Translations under genes and position numbers: made by a program
The notes under the pieces: model-generated
What the model was told of the DNA's origin: nothing
Seen by the model: the letters and a program-made list of their open reading frames with translations, nothing else
Database searches by the model: none
In this document: in pieces, positions 27,067 through 34,955 of the stretch
Numbering within the stretch: the stretch's first letter is position 1
Layout of the letters: every line of letters starts with the position of its first letter
Assembly: GCF_002214185.1 (NCBI RefSeq)
Contig: NZ_CP022161.1
Location: 1,735,767 to 1,799,766, forward strand
From: Streptomyces capitiformicae
GTDB taxonomy: Bacteria > Actinomycetota > Actinomycetes > Streptomycetales > Streptomycetaceae
Direction of reading: 5' to 3'
Length of the DNA stretch: 64,000 nucleotides

Positions 27067-28425
27067 CTACCCGAGCGCGGACTTCACCGCATCAGCCAAC
27101 CGCCCAGCCACAGACCGAGCCTGCTCGATATCCGCAGCCTCAACCATCACCCGAACCAACGGCTCGGTCCCGGACGGCCGCAACAACACCCGCCCCGTGG
27201 ACCCCAGTTCCCGCTCGGCCTCAGCCACAGCCGCGGCCAACTCCGCCGACGTACCGACCCGCGACCGATCCACATCAGGCACATTGATGAGCAACTGAGG
27301 CAGCCGCTCCATCACACCGGCCAGTTCCTTGAGCGTACGCCCGGTCCGCGCGACCCGAGCCGCCAGCAGCAGGCCGGTCAACGTCCCGTCACCCGTGGTC
27401 GCGTGATCCAGCACGATCACATGCCCGGACTGCTCGCCGCCGAGCGCGTACCCGTGCTCCTTCATCTCCTCCAGCACATACCGGTCCCCGACCGCGGTCT
27501 GCACCAGCCGCAGCCCCTCCCGCTCCAGGGCCAGCTTGAAGCCGAGGTTGGACATGACGGTGGCGACAACTGTGTCCGAGCGAAGCACCCCACGCTCACG
27601 CATGTCGAGCGCGAGCACCGCGAGGATCTGGTCCCCGTCCACCTCGTTGCCCTCGTGGTCGACGGCGAGGCACCGGTCGGCGTCCCCGTCGTGCGCGATA
27701 CCGAGGTGCGCCCCGTGCTCGACAACGGCGGCGCGCACCTTCGCGAGGTGCGTCGACCCGCACCCGTCATTGATGTTGAGCCCGTCCGGCTCGGCCCCGA
27801 TGGTGACGATCTCGGCCCCGGCACGCCTGAACGCCTCCGGCGAGACCCCGGCGGCGGCACCGTGCGCCTCGTCGAGGACGACCTTGAGCCCGTCGAGCGG
27901 GTTGGGCAGGACGGACAGCAGATGCTCGACGTACTGCCCGAAGCCGTCGTCGTACGACCGAACCCGCCCGACGCCCGCGCCCGTGGGCCGGTCCCAGGGC
28001 GCGCCTGTCCGGTGCTCCTCGTACACGCCCTCGATCTTGTCCTCAAGCTCGTCCGCGAGCTTGTGGCCGCCGCGGGCGAAGAACTTGATCCCGTTGTCGG
28101 GCATGGCGTTGTGGCTGGCGGAGAGCATCACGCCGAGGTCGGCGCCCAGCTCGCCGGTGAGGAACGCCACCGCGGGGGTGGGCAGCACACCGACGCGCAG
28201 CACGTCGACGCCCGCGCTGGCGAGGCCGGCCACGACGGCGGCCTCCAGGAACTCCCCGGACGCTCGCGGATCCCGCCCGACCACCGCCACCGGCTTGTGG
28301 CCTTCGAACGTACCCGCCTCGGCGAGTACGTGCGCCGCCGCGACGGAGAGTCCGAGCGCGAGCTCGGCCGTCAGATCCGCGTTGGCGACACCGCGCACGC
28401 CGTCCGTGCCGAAGAGTCGTCCCAC
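27067..28425 (-). CDS. glmM: phosphoglucosamine mutase
   Basis: 452 aa. The GTG start is preceded by GGAGG. The protein opens [19 protein letters not shown], has the phosphorylated Ser104 in [13 protein letters not shown], the metal loop DGDADR and the C-terminal phosphate site [14 protein letters not shown]. It converts glucosamine-6-phosphate to glucosamine-1-phosphate. It follows rplM-rpsI on the same strand but is separated from them by a terminator and by a 240-bp leader with a 15-bp repeat array. Confidence 0.97.
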   Translation of the reverse strand: MGRLFGTDGVRGVANADLTAELALGLSVAAAHVLAEAGTFEGHKPVAVVGRDPRASGEFLEAAVVAGLASAGVDVLRVGVLPTPAVAFLTGELGADLGVMLSASHNAMPDNGIKFFARGGHKLADELEDKIEGVYEEHRTGAPWDRPTGAGVGRVRSYDDGFGQYVEHLLSVLPNPLDGLKVVLDEAHGAAAGVSPEAFRRAGAEIVTIGAEPDGLNINDGCGSTHLAKVRAAVVEHGAHLGIAHDGDADRCLAVDHEGNEVDGDQILAVLALDMRERGVLRSDTVVATVMSNLGFKLALEREGLRLVQTAVGDRYVLEEMKEHGYALGGEQSGHVIVLDHATTGDGTLTGLLLAARVARTGRTLKELAGVMERLPQLLINVPDVDRSRVGTSAELAAAVAEAERELGSTGRVLLRPSGTEPLVRVMVEAADIEQARSVAGRLADAVKSALG

Positions 28426-28455
28426 TGTGGTGTCCTCCGAATTGCTGAGAATGTG

Positions 28456-28515
28456 CGGCTCGTACCAGGTGGAGTGGTACCAGGTGGACTCGTACCCGGT
28501 AGTCCCGTACCGGGT
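28456..28515 (-). repeat. four-copy 15-bp repeat in the glmM leader
   Basis: On the glmM strand four 15-bp units read ACCCGGTACGGGACT, ACCGGGTACGAGTCC, ACCTGGTACCACTCC and ACCTGGTACGAGCCG, all built on ACCnGGTAC. Each unit holds a GGTAC-centred inverted repeat. The array ends 31 bp before the glmM start, so it is in the promoter or 5' leader. It is directly seen; no known motif matches. Confidence 0.85.
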
Positions 28516-28605
28516 ATATCCCCTGAGACTGTCCTCCCGCTGTCGGGGTTGTACCGACAGTCGGCGCATAAGCCTGCGATAAACAATCAACCCTGCTAAG
28601 CAAAC

Positions 28606-28639
28606 CGCCCCGGCGGCACAGGTATGTGCCACCGGGGCG
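28606..28639 (-). terminator. terminator downstream of rpsI
   Basis: Stem of 15 positions with one mismatch (CGCCCCGGCGGCACA against TGTGCCACCGGGGCG) and a GGTA loop, 28 bp after the rpsI stop. On the minus strand a T-containing stretch (GGTTTGC) follows. Confidence 0.75.
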
Positions 28640-28667
28640 ATGCGCGCGGTACGGCGCAGCAGCGTGA

Positions 28668-29180
28668 TTAACGCTTGCTGTACTGCGGGGCCTTGCGGGC
28701 CTTCTTCAGACCGGCCTTCTTGCGCTCGACCGCACGGTCGTCGCGCTTCAGGAAGCCGGCCTTCTTGAGCGGGCCGCGGTTGTTGTCGACGTCGGCCTCG
28801 TTCAGGGCGCGGGCGACACCGAGACGGAGCGCACCGGCCTGACCGGAGACACCGCCACCCGCGATGCGGGCGATGACGTCGTAGCGGCCCTCGAGCTCAA
28901 GAACCTTGAACGGCTCGTTGACCTCCTGCTGGTGCACCTTGTTCGGGAAGTAGTCCTCGAGCGTACGCCCGTTGATCTTCCACTTGCCGGAGCCCGGGAC
29001 GATCCGGACGCGGGCGATGGCGTTCTTGCGACGACCCAGGCCGGCGGCCGGCTGGGGCTCGCCGAAGCGGGAAGCCATGGACTCGGAGGTGTACTCGCCC
29101 TCGACGGGGACGTCCGACTCCGTGGTGTAGCTGTCGATGTCAAGCTCTTCGAGCGGCTGCTCGGCAGTGGTCTCGGCCAC
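28668..29180 (-). CDS. rpsI: 30S ribosomal protein S9
   Basis: 170 aa, GTG start after GGAG. The conserved S9 core ([19 protein letters not shown], then [12 protein letters not shown] and [26 protein letters not shown]) and the C-terminal [12 protein letters not shown] are present. The ~45-residue acidic N-terminal extension ([20 protein letters not shown]) is usual in actinobacteria. Co-transcribed with rplM, 42 bp upstream. Confidence 0.98.
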   Translation of the reverse strand: MAETTAEQPLEELDIDSYTTESDVPVEGEYTSESMASRFGEPQPAAGLGRRKNAIARVRIVPGSGKWKINGRTLEDYFPNKVHQQEVNEPFKVLELEGRYDVIARIAGGGVSGQAGALRLGVARALNEADVDNNRGPLKKAGFLKRDDRAVERKKAGLKKARKAPQYSKR

Positions 29181-29222
29181 GATTCTCCTCAGATTCTCTT
29201 CAGGCTTAGGGGGTGGCCGGAC

Positions 29223-29666
29223 TTACTGCGCGACCTGGGTGATCTCGAACGGCACCGGCTGCTGGGCAGCGTGCGGGTGCTGGTCGCCCGAGTAGACCTT
29301 CAGCTTGGAGAGCATCTGACGGCCCAGGGAGTTCTTGGGGAGCATGCCCTTGACGGCCTTCTCGACGGCCTTCTCCGGGTTCTTCTCCAGCAGCTCGTCG
29401 TAACGGACGGAGCGCAGACCACCCGGGTAGCCGGAGTGGCGGTAGGCCATCTTCTGGGTCCGCTTGTTGCCGGACAGGTGCACCTTGTCCGCGTTGATGA
29501 TGATGACGAAGTCACCGGTGTCGACGTGGGGGGCGTAGATCGGCTTGTGCTTGCCACGCAGCAGGGTGGCGGCAGTGGTGGCGAGACGGCCCAGGACAAC
29601 GTCCTGGGCGTCGATGACGTGCCACTGACGCGTCACATCGCCGGGCTTGGGGCTGTACGTACGCAC
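29223..29666 (-). CDS. rplM: 50S ribosomal protein L13
   Basis: 147 aa from the GTG giving [20 protein letters not shown], the standard actinobacterial start; the frame is open 15 codons further. Core motifs [21 protein letters not shown] and [18 protein letters not shown] are present. First gene of the rplM-rpsI operon, with a good promoter about 180 bp upstream. Confidence 0.98.
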   Translation of the reverse strand: MRTYSPKPGDVTRQWHVIDAQDVVLGRLATTAATLLRGKHKPIYAPHVDTGDFVIIINADKVHLSGNKRTQKMAYRHSGYPGGLRSVRYDELLEKNPEKAVEKAVKGMLPKNSLGRQMLSKLKVYSGDQHPHAAQQPVPFEITQVAQ

Positions 29667-29847
29667 GGTTCGTAGCCTTCGCTTCTTCAGTGAGGTTCCT
29701 GACAAGGTCACCGAAGACGATCACGACAGCCCAGACCGCACCACGGTGACGCAAACCGCGTGCTGATCGCTGTGCATCGGCCCGGTGGACCGGTGTAAGG
29801 GCCGCCTCACGTGAGAATGAGCAAGCCAATACACATAACGAACCTGA

Positions 29848-29877
29848 AGAATAGCCGCGCAGCCCCGGACGGGTCAA
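29848..29877 (-). promoter_or_regulatory. likely rplM-rpsI promoter
   Basis: On the minus strand TTGACC (29877-29872) and TATTCT (29853-29848) are separated by 18 bp, a near-consensus vegetative promoter. The transcript would have a leader of about 175 nt. The rest of the 377-bp gap (29667-30043) shows no gene. Confidence 0.65.
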
Positions 29878-30043
29878 AACGGCCCGCTGCCGCTGAGGCT
29901 GAGCCGCGTGGGGCGGCGGGGACGAGGCGATGCCCCGACCACCCACAGTTGTCACTTTTGCCCAGCAGCCCCGGATCACGCTAGGGGCTCAGTCCCCCCA
30001 GACACCGACCACCACCCCCCACTCCCCGTCTAAAATACGACCC

Positions 30044-30934
30044 ATGAGCTTTGGGCAGGGGGGGTCCCAGTGGAGCCCCGGGGGTTCCCACAATCCGTGG
30101 GGCGACCAACAACAGTGGGGTTCCACCAACCAGACCCCGGACTGGGCGGCACTCGCCGAACAGTCCGAATCACGCAACAGACGCCGCAGACTCCTGATGA
30201 TCATCGGCGGCGCCCTCGCCACGGTCGGCATAGGCGCCGCCGTGGCCGTCGCGGTGGTCAACGCGGACGGCGGCTCCGCCACGGCGAACGGCCCGAACAG
30301 CGACGTCCCCGCCACCGCGGACATCCCGAGCGCCAGCGCGAAGACGGACCCGTCGTTCGCCCCGACCTCGGCCCCGCCCCCGCTGAACCCGAAGGACTTC
30401 ATCTCCAGCTCGGGCAAGGACAAGGCACCGATCAGCCCGGACATCCTCTTCCCGGGCTCCCAGCTGACGAAGGACGACGACGTCGTCTACCGCAAGGGCC
30501 CCACAGCCTCGACGACAGACTGCGCCTCGGCCGTCCAGGGCACCCTCGACAAGCTCCTGACCAGCAACGACTGCACCCGCTTCATGCGCGTGACGTACCA
30601 CCGTGACAAGGTCGCGGTGACGATCGGCGTCGCCCTGTTCGACACCGAGGCCATGGCGACCAAGGTCAAGACGGGCTGGGACAAGAAGAGCACCATCGTC
30701 TCCCTCTCCGGCGACGGCGTCCCCACCTTCTGCCGTACGACGATCTGCCGTACAACCGTCAACTCCTACGGCCGCTACGCCTACTTCACCCTCGCCGGCT
30801 TCACCAGCGGCAAGGACGTGACGGAGAAGGACAGCTCCGTCTTCACCGCCGGCGACCACCTCGCCCAGTCCACCTTCGAACAGATCCGCCGCCGAGGCGA
30901 GGCCCAGGCGGCCGCCGCGGCCAACGAGCAGTAA
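30044..30934 (+). CDS. conserved membrane-anchored protein of unknown function
   Basis: 296 aa. A Gly/Gln/Trp-rich N-terminus (SFGQGGSQWSPGGSHNPWGD) is followed by a basic RNRRRRLL stop-transfer and one transmembrane helix (about 49-71), a Pro/Ser/Ala linker and a C-terminal extracytoplasmic domain with four Cys (TTDCASAVQ, SNDCTRF, TFCRTTICRTTV) that could form disulfides. A TAAAAT box seven bases before the ATG suggests a leaderless transcript. The gene occupies the same place between rplM and truA in other Streptomyces; function unknown. Confidence 0.8.
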   Translation: MSFGQGGSQWSPGGSHNPWGDQQQWGSTNQTPDWAALAEQSESRNRRRRLLMIIGGALATVGIGAAVAVAVVNADGGSATANGPNSDVPATADIPSASAKTDPSFAPTSAPPPLNPKDFISSSGKDKAPISPDILFPGSQLTKDDDVVYRKGPTASTTDCASAVQGTLDKLLTSNDCTRFMRVTYHRDKVAVTIGVALFDTEAMATKVKTGWDKKSTIVSLSGDGVPTFCRTTICRTTVNSYGRYAYFTLAGFTSGKDVTEKDSSVFTAGDHLAQSTFEQIRRRGEAQAAAAANEQ

Positions 30935-30954
30935 CCCGCATCAGGCCCGGGGCC

Positions 30955-31059
30955 AGGGCCTGTCGTTCGGATCATGCCTGGGCCGCGGGGCTTGGTGCGC
31001 ACATCTGCGGCCATTGGGCCCTGCTTCCCGAAGTCGGCATGATCCGAACGACAGGCCCT
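30955..31059. mobile_element. 105-bp MITE-like element with 24-bp terminal inverted repeats
   Basis: Bases 30955-30978 and 31036-31059 are perfect 24-bp inverted copies (outer ends AGGGCCTGTCGTTCGG). A 57-bp interior carries no gene. The TAG stop of truA uses the first bases outside/inside the right end (complement of 31058-31060). Perfect long termini around a short non-coding core suggest a miniature inverted-repeat element; a bidirectional terminator is the alternative. Target duplications are not obvious. Confidence 0.6.
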
Positions 31060-31921
31060 AGCAGCAGCCGGCCCCGGGTGCCCCCGGCAGACTCCGCCGG
31101 TTCCGCGCCTCCTTGTTCCGCGCGGCCAGCAGCTCGTCCGCCGGGTAGCCGACCTCCTCCAGGGTCAGCCCGTGCGGCCGTACGACATGCACCGCGGAGT
31201 CCCGCACACCGGCGGCCAGCACCTTCCCGGGCCAATCGGCCCCCCGGTGCCCGTCCCCCACGAACAGCAGCGCGCCGATCAGCGACCGCACCATGTTGTG
31301 ACAGAACGCGTCGGCCCGCACGGTCGCGGTGATGATCCCGTCCTCCCCCCGCACCAGGCTCAGCTCCTGAAGCGTACGAATGGTCGTGGCCCCCTCACGC
31401 CGCTTGCAGTAGGCCGCGAAGTCATGCTCGCCCAGCAGCCCTCGCGCGGCCTCGTTCATCGCGTCCACATCCAGCGGCCAGTCATGCCACAGCACGTGAT
31501 TGCGCAGCAGCGGATCGACACCGCCCGGGTTGTCGGTGACGCGATACGCATACCGCCGCCAGACAGCCGAGAACCGCGCGTTGAACCCGCTCGGCGCCTC
31601 CCGCACCGCCCACACCCGCACATCCCTGGACAACCGCCCGGCGAGCCGTTTCAGCAGCTTCCCGTGATGCTCGCCCCAAACGCCCCGCGGCAGATCGACA
31701 TGGGCCACCTGCCCCCGCGCATGCACCCCGGCATCGGTCCGCCCGGCCACGGTCAGCTCATACGTCTCCGTGGACCGCGTAACGGTCCGCAGGGCATCCT
31801 CGATCTCCCCCTGCACGGTCCGCCGCCCCCCGGCCTGCTTGGCCCACCCGGAGAACTCGGTCCCGTCGTAGGAAAGGTCAAGGCGCACCCGTACATACCC
31901 GGGCTGTACTTCGTCACTCAC
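31058..31921 (-). CDS. truA: tRNA pseudouridine(38-40) synthase
   Basis: 287 aa. Catalytic Asp in [32 protein letters not shown] near the start and [16 protein letters not shown] are TruA signatures. It modifies U38-40 in the tRNA anticodon arm. The last residues (GAPGAGCC) and the TAG stop abut the inverted-repeat element at 30955-31059, so the natural C-terminus may have been changed slightly. Confidence 0.95.
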   Translation of the reverse strand: MSDEVQPGYVRVRLDLSYDGTEFSGWAKQAGGRRTVQGEIEDALRTVTRSTETYELTVAGRTDAGVHARGQVAHVDLPRGVWGEHHGKLLKRLAGRLSRDVRVWAVREAPSGFNARFSAVWRRYAYRVTDNPGGVDPLLRNHVLWHDWPLDVDAMNEAARGLLGEHDFAAYCKRREGATTIRTLQELSLVRGEDGIITATVRADAFCHNMVRSLIGALLFVGDGHRGADWPGKVLAAGVRDSAVHVVRPHGLTLEEVGYPADELLAARNKEARNRRSLPGAPGAGCC

Positions 31922-31949
31922 TCCTGAATCCTCTCAGGTACACAAAAGC

Positions 31950-31976
31950 GGGCCCGTTCCTATAAGGAACGGGCCC
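31950..31976 (-). terminator. rplQ terminator
   Basis: A perfect 12-bp stem (GGGCCCGTTCCT with complement) and a 3-nt loop, followed on the minus strand by GCTTTTGTG. It separates rplQ from truA. Confidence 0.8.
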
Positions 31977-31981
31977 ACTCA

Positions 31982-32060
31982 GACGCGCCCCGTCAGGGGC
32001 GCGGGGAACTGCGCGACCAGCCACAACCAACCCGCAGCCGAAAACGCAGCACCCCGCGGA
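31982..32060. repeat. dispersed intergenic repeat with hairpin (copy 2)
   Basis: GCGCCCCGTCAGGGGCGCGG forms the hairpin, followed by GAACTGCGCGACCAGCCAC and AACCCGCAGCCG. It shares the hairpin and the CCGCAGCCG tail with the copy at 15995 and the hairpin with 32634. It lies between the rplQ stop and its terminator. Confidence 0.65.
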
Positions 32061-32063
32061 GCA

Positions 32064-32555
32064 CTACGCGTCCTTGGACTCCTCGGCCGCAGCCTCGTCC
32101 GCCTTGGTGGTGTCGACCTTGGTCTCAGCGACCTCGGCGTCCTTCGCGGCACGCTTCGTCGCAGCCTCGGCCTCACCGGTCGCCTGCTGCGCGACCGTCA
32201 GCGCCTCGACCAGCTCGATGACAGCCATGGGCGCGTTGTCGCCACGGCGGTTGCCGACCTTGGTGATACGGGTGTAGCCACCCGGACGGTTCTCGTACCG
32301 CGGGCCGATCTCGGTGAAGAGCGTGTGCACGACGCTCTTGTCCGTGATGACCTGGAGCACCTGACGGCGGTTGTGAAGGTCACCCTTCTTCGCCTTGGTG
32401 ATCAGACGCTCGGCGTACGGCCGCAGACGGCGGGCCTTCGCCTCGGTGGTGGTGATACGGCCGTGCTCGAAGAGGCTCTTCGCGAGGTTCGCGAGCAGCA
32501 GCTTCTCGTGCGCGGCACTGCCGCCCAGACGGGCACCCTTGGTGGGCTTCGGCAT
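32064..32555 (-). CDS. rplQ: 50S ribosomal protein L17
   Basis: 163 aa. [40 protein letters not shown] and [20 protein letters not shown] are the L17 core; the Ala/Glu/Lys-rich C-terminal tail (about 118-163) is the usual actinobacterial extension. It normally follows rpoA in one operon, and does so here, but the rpoA copy is only a fragment, so its usual promoter is missing. Confidence 0.97.
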   Translation of the reverse strand: MPKPTKGARLGGSAAHEKLLLANLAKSLFEHGRITTTEAKARRLRPYAERLITKAKKGDLHNRRQVLQVITDKSVVHTLFTEIGPRYENRPGGYTRITKVGNRRGDNAPMAVIELVEALTVAQQATGEAEAATKRAAKDAEVAETKVDTTKADEAAAEESKDA

Positions 32556-32633
32556 GGTGATTCTCCTAGGTGTCTGCCCCGGCCGTATCAGGTACCGGGG
32601 TCAGTATCCGAGCAGGCGGTCGCCTGTCGGAGA

Positions 32634-32740
32634 CCCCGCGCCTCATAGGGGCGCGGGGAGGTGTCGATATGCGGCTACCGCCGCGTGGGCGCGACCAGCC
32701 ACAGCGAGCCCGCGGCCGAAAATCCGGCCTCCTCGCGGAG
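32634..32740. repeat. dispersed intergenic repeat with hairpin (copy 3)
   Basis: CCCCGCGCC / GGGCGCGGGG hairpin (32634-32658), then GTGTCGATATGCGGCTACCG and CCGCGTGGGCGCGACCAGCC, clearly related to the copy at 15995. It occupies the rpoA-rplQ gap. Confidence 0.7.
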
Positions 32741-32743
32741 CGC

Positions 32744-33241
32744 CTAGTACTGCTCGGTCTCGACGAACCCGGCGTCCGCGTCGTCATCGGCACCAAAGGC
32801 GTCGGCGGCGGCGGTCGGGTCGAATCCGGGCGGGCTGTCCTTGAGCGCCAGACCCATGCCGGCCAGCTTCGCCTTGACCTCGTCGATGGACTTCGCACCG
32901 AAGTTACGGATGTCGAGCAGGTCGGCCTCGGAACGAGCCACGAGCTCACCCACGGAGTGGATGCCCTCACGCTTGAGGCAGTTGTACGACCGAACGGTGA
33001 GCTCCAGCTCCTCGATCGGCAGCGCCAGATCGGCGGCGAGCGCGGCGTCCGTCGGGGACGGACCCATGTCGATGCCTTCGGCATCGATGTTCAGCTCGCG
33101 GGCGAGACCGAACAGCTCGACCAGCGTCTTACCGGCCGACGCCATGGCGTCACGCGGACGCATCGCCTGCTTGGTCTCGACGTCGACGATCAGCTTGTCG
33201 AAGTCGGTGCGCTGCTCGACACGCACGGACAAGAACCTCAT
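32744..33241 (-). pseudogene. rpoA: RNA polymerase alpha subunit, 5'-truncated (rpoA fragment)
   Basis: Only the last ~160 of about 340 residues remain. Similarity starts at [20 protein letters not shown] (about codon 180) and includes the final helix of the alpha N-terminal domain ([20 protein letters not shown]) and a full C-terminal domain ([20 protein letters not shown] ... [20 protein letters not shown]). Upstream of 33223 the DNA is unrelated. An in-frame ATG at 33241 behind GGCGGG could express a 165-aa product that lacks the dimer and assembly parts. rpoA is essential, so a complete copy must exist elsewhere unless the window is misassembled. Confidence 0.9.
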
Positions 33242-33428
33242 CGACCCGCCGTCCACCACCCCCACGCTCACCCTGGACCTGGCCCGTACGTCGGTTCGCG
33301 TCCCGCATCTCGGCAGCGCCGCCGCGTTCGCCCACGCCACCTCGGGCGGCACCTCCGCCACACCCGAGACCACAGTCCTGGACGGCGTGCGCGCACCGCA
33401 CACCGCCCAGCGCGCCCCCGGCAACTGA
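33224..33428 (+). pseudogene. 3' fragment of an unidentified gene
   Basis: From the rpoA breakpoint to the TGA at 33426-33428 the plus strand reads [20 protein letters not shown] ... HTAQRAPGN with almost only G or C in third positions, as in real Streptomyces coding sequence. There is no plausible start, so it looks like the tail of a gene cut by the same junction that cut rpoA. Confidence 0.4.
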
Positions 33429-33439
33429 CCGGCTCGGGC

Positions 33440-33681
33440 GACGGCACCCACCTGGTGTCATGCGCCGGAAGGTCGGTTGCCACCATGGCCAGGGCGCCGG
33501 TGACCGTCCCGCCCAACCACCAGGGCAGTCGGACACCCGCGCCGCGCATGAGTGAGATGGTCGTGCCGATGCCGCAGCCGACGGCTGTGCCCGAAAGCGC
33601 CCCCAGCCCCGACAACCGGTTGTCCCGGGTCTCACCGGCACCGGGGACCGGATGCCCGGTGCCGCGAGCGATCTTGTCCAC
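33440..33681 (-). pseudogene. fragment of a small membrane protein
   Basis: The minus strand reads DKIARGTGHPVPGAGETRDN, RLSGLGALSGTAVGCGIGTT and VRLPWWLGGTVTGALAMVAT, two Gly-rich hydrophobic segments. I recall related conserved actinobacterial membrane proteins that are longer at both ends. After about residue 80 the sequence loses any membrane character and the frame ends without a matching C-terminus, so it is probably a remnant. Confidence 0.4.
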
Positions 33682-34127
33682 AGTCCGGGCCGGGGTGGTC
33701 GGCGTAGGTCACGGCGTTGAGACCGTCGTCCCGGCGGCACCAGCGGCGCCCCCCGGATCTCCCGCACCTCGTGCCCTCGCCGTACCGCCTCAGCTGCCAG
33801 TCCCTGCAGCAAGGCGGCATCCCCAGCCGGATGCAGGTGCGCCAATCGCGAAGGCACCGGGACCACAGCCCCACCCACCTTCGACCGCTGACTCCGCGCG
33901 TTGGGATGCGGGCCCTCCGCAAGGAACAGCTCCAACCCGGGCCCGCCGTACTGAACCTGCTCGATGCGCTTGCCTTCCGGTTCGAGGCCGTGCCGCTTCG
34001 CGTAATTGACGACGCGCCGCCACTCCGCCACCTTGTCGTCATCGGGATCAGCGAACCGGACACCACCCTCGGCAACAAGCCGCTGGATCAGCTCCTGTGC
34101 CTTCGCCCGCCGGGTGAGCAGGGCAGG
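33650..34127 (-). pseudogene. degraded gene fragment (WRRVVNYAKRHGLEP family)
   Basis: The minus strand gives LTRRAKAQELIQRLVAEGGV, RFADPDDDKVAEWRRVVNYA and KRHGLEPEGKRIEQVQYGGP with coding-like codons. An in-frame TGA lies immediately before and no start is visible. After GHEVREIRGAP the likely continuation (DDGLNAVTYADHPGPDCG) is in another frame, so there is a frameshift and a missing 3' end. A related full-length Streptomyces protein of unknown function is known to me only by general resemblance. Confidence 0.45.
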
Positions 34128-34287
34128 TCACGGCGCCGCCTGGTTTCTTCCGGGACATCTGAACGACGGGTGCCGCCGCGCCCGTCCTGGGCGGGGGAGG
34201 GACTCTTGAGGGAGCAGCCGCGTTCCTGCGTCGGCTCACCCGGTGAGGCGTGCCGCAGACAACCGTACGCAGCGCGATACTTCCCTC

Positions 34288-34935
34288 ATGAGCTCTTCCC
34301 CTGCCTCGCCGATGCCGGGACGCGGGGGCACGCACTTTCGCGTGCTCTTCGTCTGCACGGGAAATCTGCACCGCTCCCCACTGGCCGAGCGCCTGCTGAC
34401 GGCCCGACTCGCCGCGTCTCCAGGAACGTCGGGAAGTTTCCGGGTGAGCAGCGCCGGCACCGCGGCCATGGCGGGAACGCCCATGGACCCGGCGGCGGCG
34501 ACTCTCCTCGTCGAGATGGGCGGGGATCCCCGCGGTGCGCTCGCTCGCCGGCTGACCGCAGCCCTGGTGGAGGACGCCGACCTCGTGCTGGGTGCTGCCG
34601 CGGAACACCGGGAGGCGGCCGTGCGACTGTCTCCGCTGTGGGCCTTGCGGCGGGCCTTCACCTTGCGTGAGTTCGGCCGGTTGCTGAGGCCGGAGGACGC
34701 CGTGGGCGCGAGGGAACCTGCCGAACGAGCCGCGGCGCTGGTCAGTGGCGCCGCAGCACGACGCGGGACTGACGGCAACCTGGCGGACGACGATGACGTG
34801 GCTGATCCGTACGGTGCCCCCATCCGGGTGGCACGGGAGGCCGCGGCACGGATCGCCGAACCGGTGGAGCGGATCGCCGCGGCGGTACTGGGCCCGCTTC
34901 CTGCCACGGGGACCCCTCACGCGGACGAACGGTAA
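34288..34935 (+). CDS. low-molecular-weight protein-tyrosine phosphatase
   Basis: 215 aa from the ATG at 34288; an upstream frame from 34243 is open but lacks support. The P-loop is VLFVCTGNLHRSPLAERLL with Cys23 and Arg29 (CX5RS), and the general-acid loop is ADPYGAP near the C-terminus. Such Wzb-type phosphatases reverse BY-kinase phosphorylation, and a BY-kinase gene lies at the other end of this exopolysaccharide cluster. The protein is longer than the usual ~150 aa, with an insert before the acid loop. Convergent with the DUF4012 gene. Confidence 0.9.
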   Translation: MSSSPASPMPGRGGTHFRVLFVCTGNLHRSPLAERLLTARLAASPGTSGSFRVSSAGTAAMAGTPMDPAAATLLVEMGGDPRGALARRLTAALVEDADLVLGAAAEHREAAVRLSPLWALRRAFTLREFGRLLRPEDAVGAREPAERAAALVSGAAARRGTDGNLADDDDVADPYGAPIRVAREAAARIAEPVERIAAAVLGPLPATGTPHADER

Positions 34936-34955
34936 GTGAGCACCGGGACGAACGG

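Noticed and set aside
28426..28632. N-terminal extension of GlmM with WYEST-like pentapeptide repeats
   Set aside because: It reads through the rpsI terminator and a leader array; the GGAGG-preceded GTG gives the normal family length.
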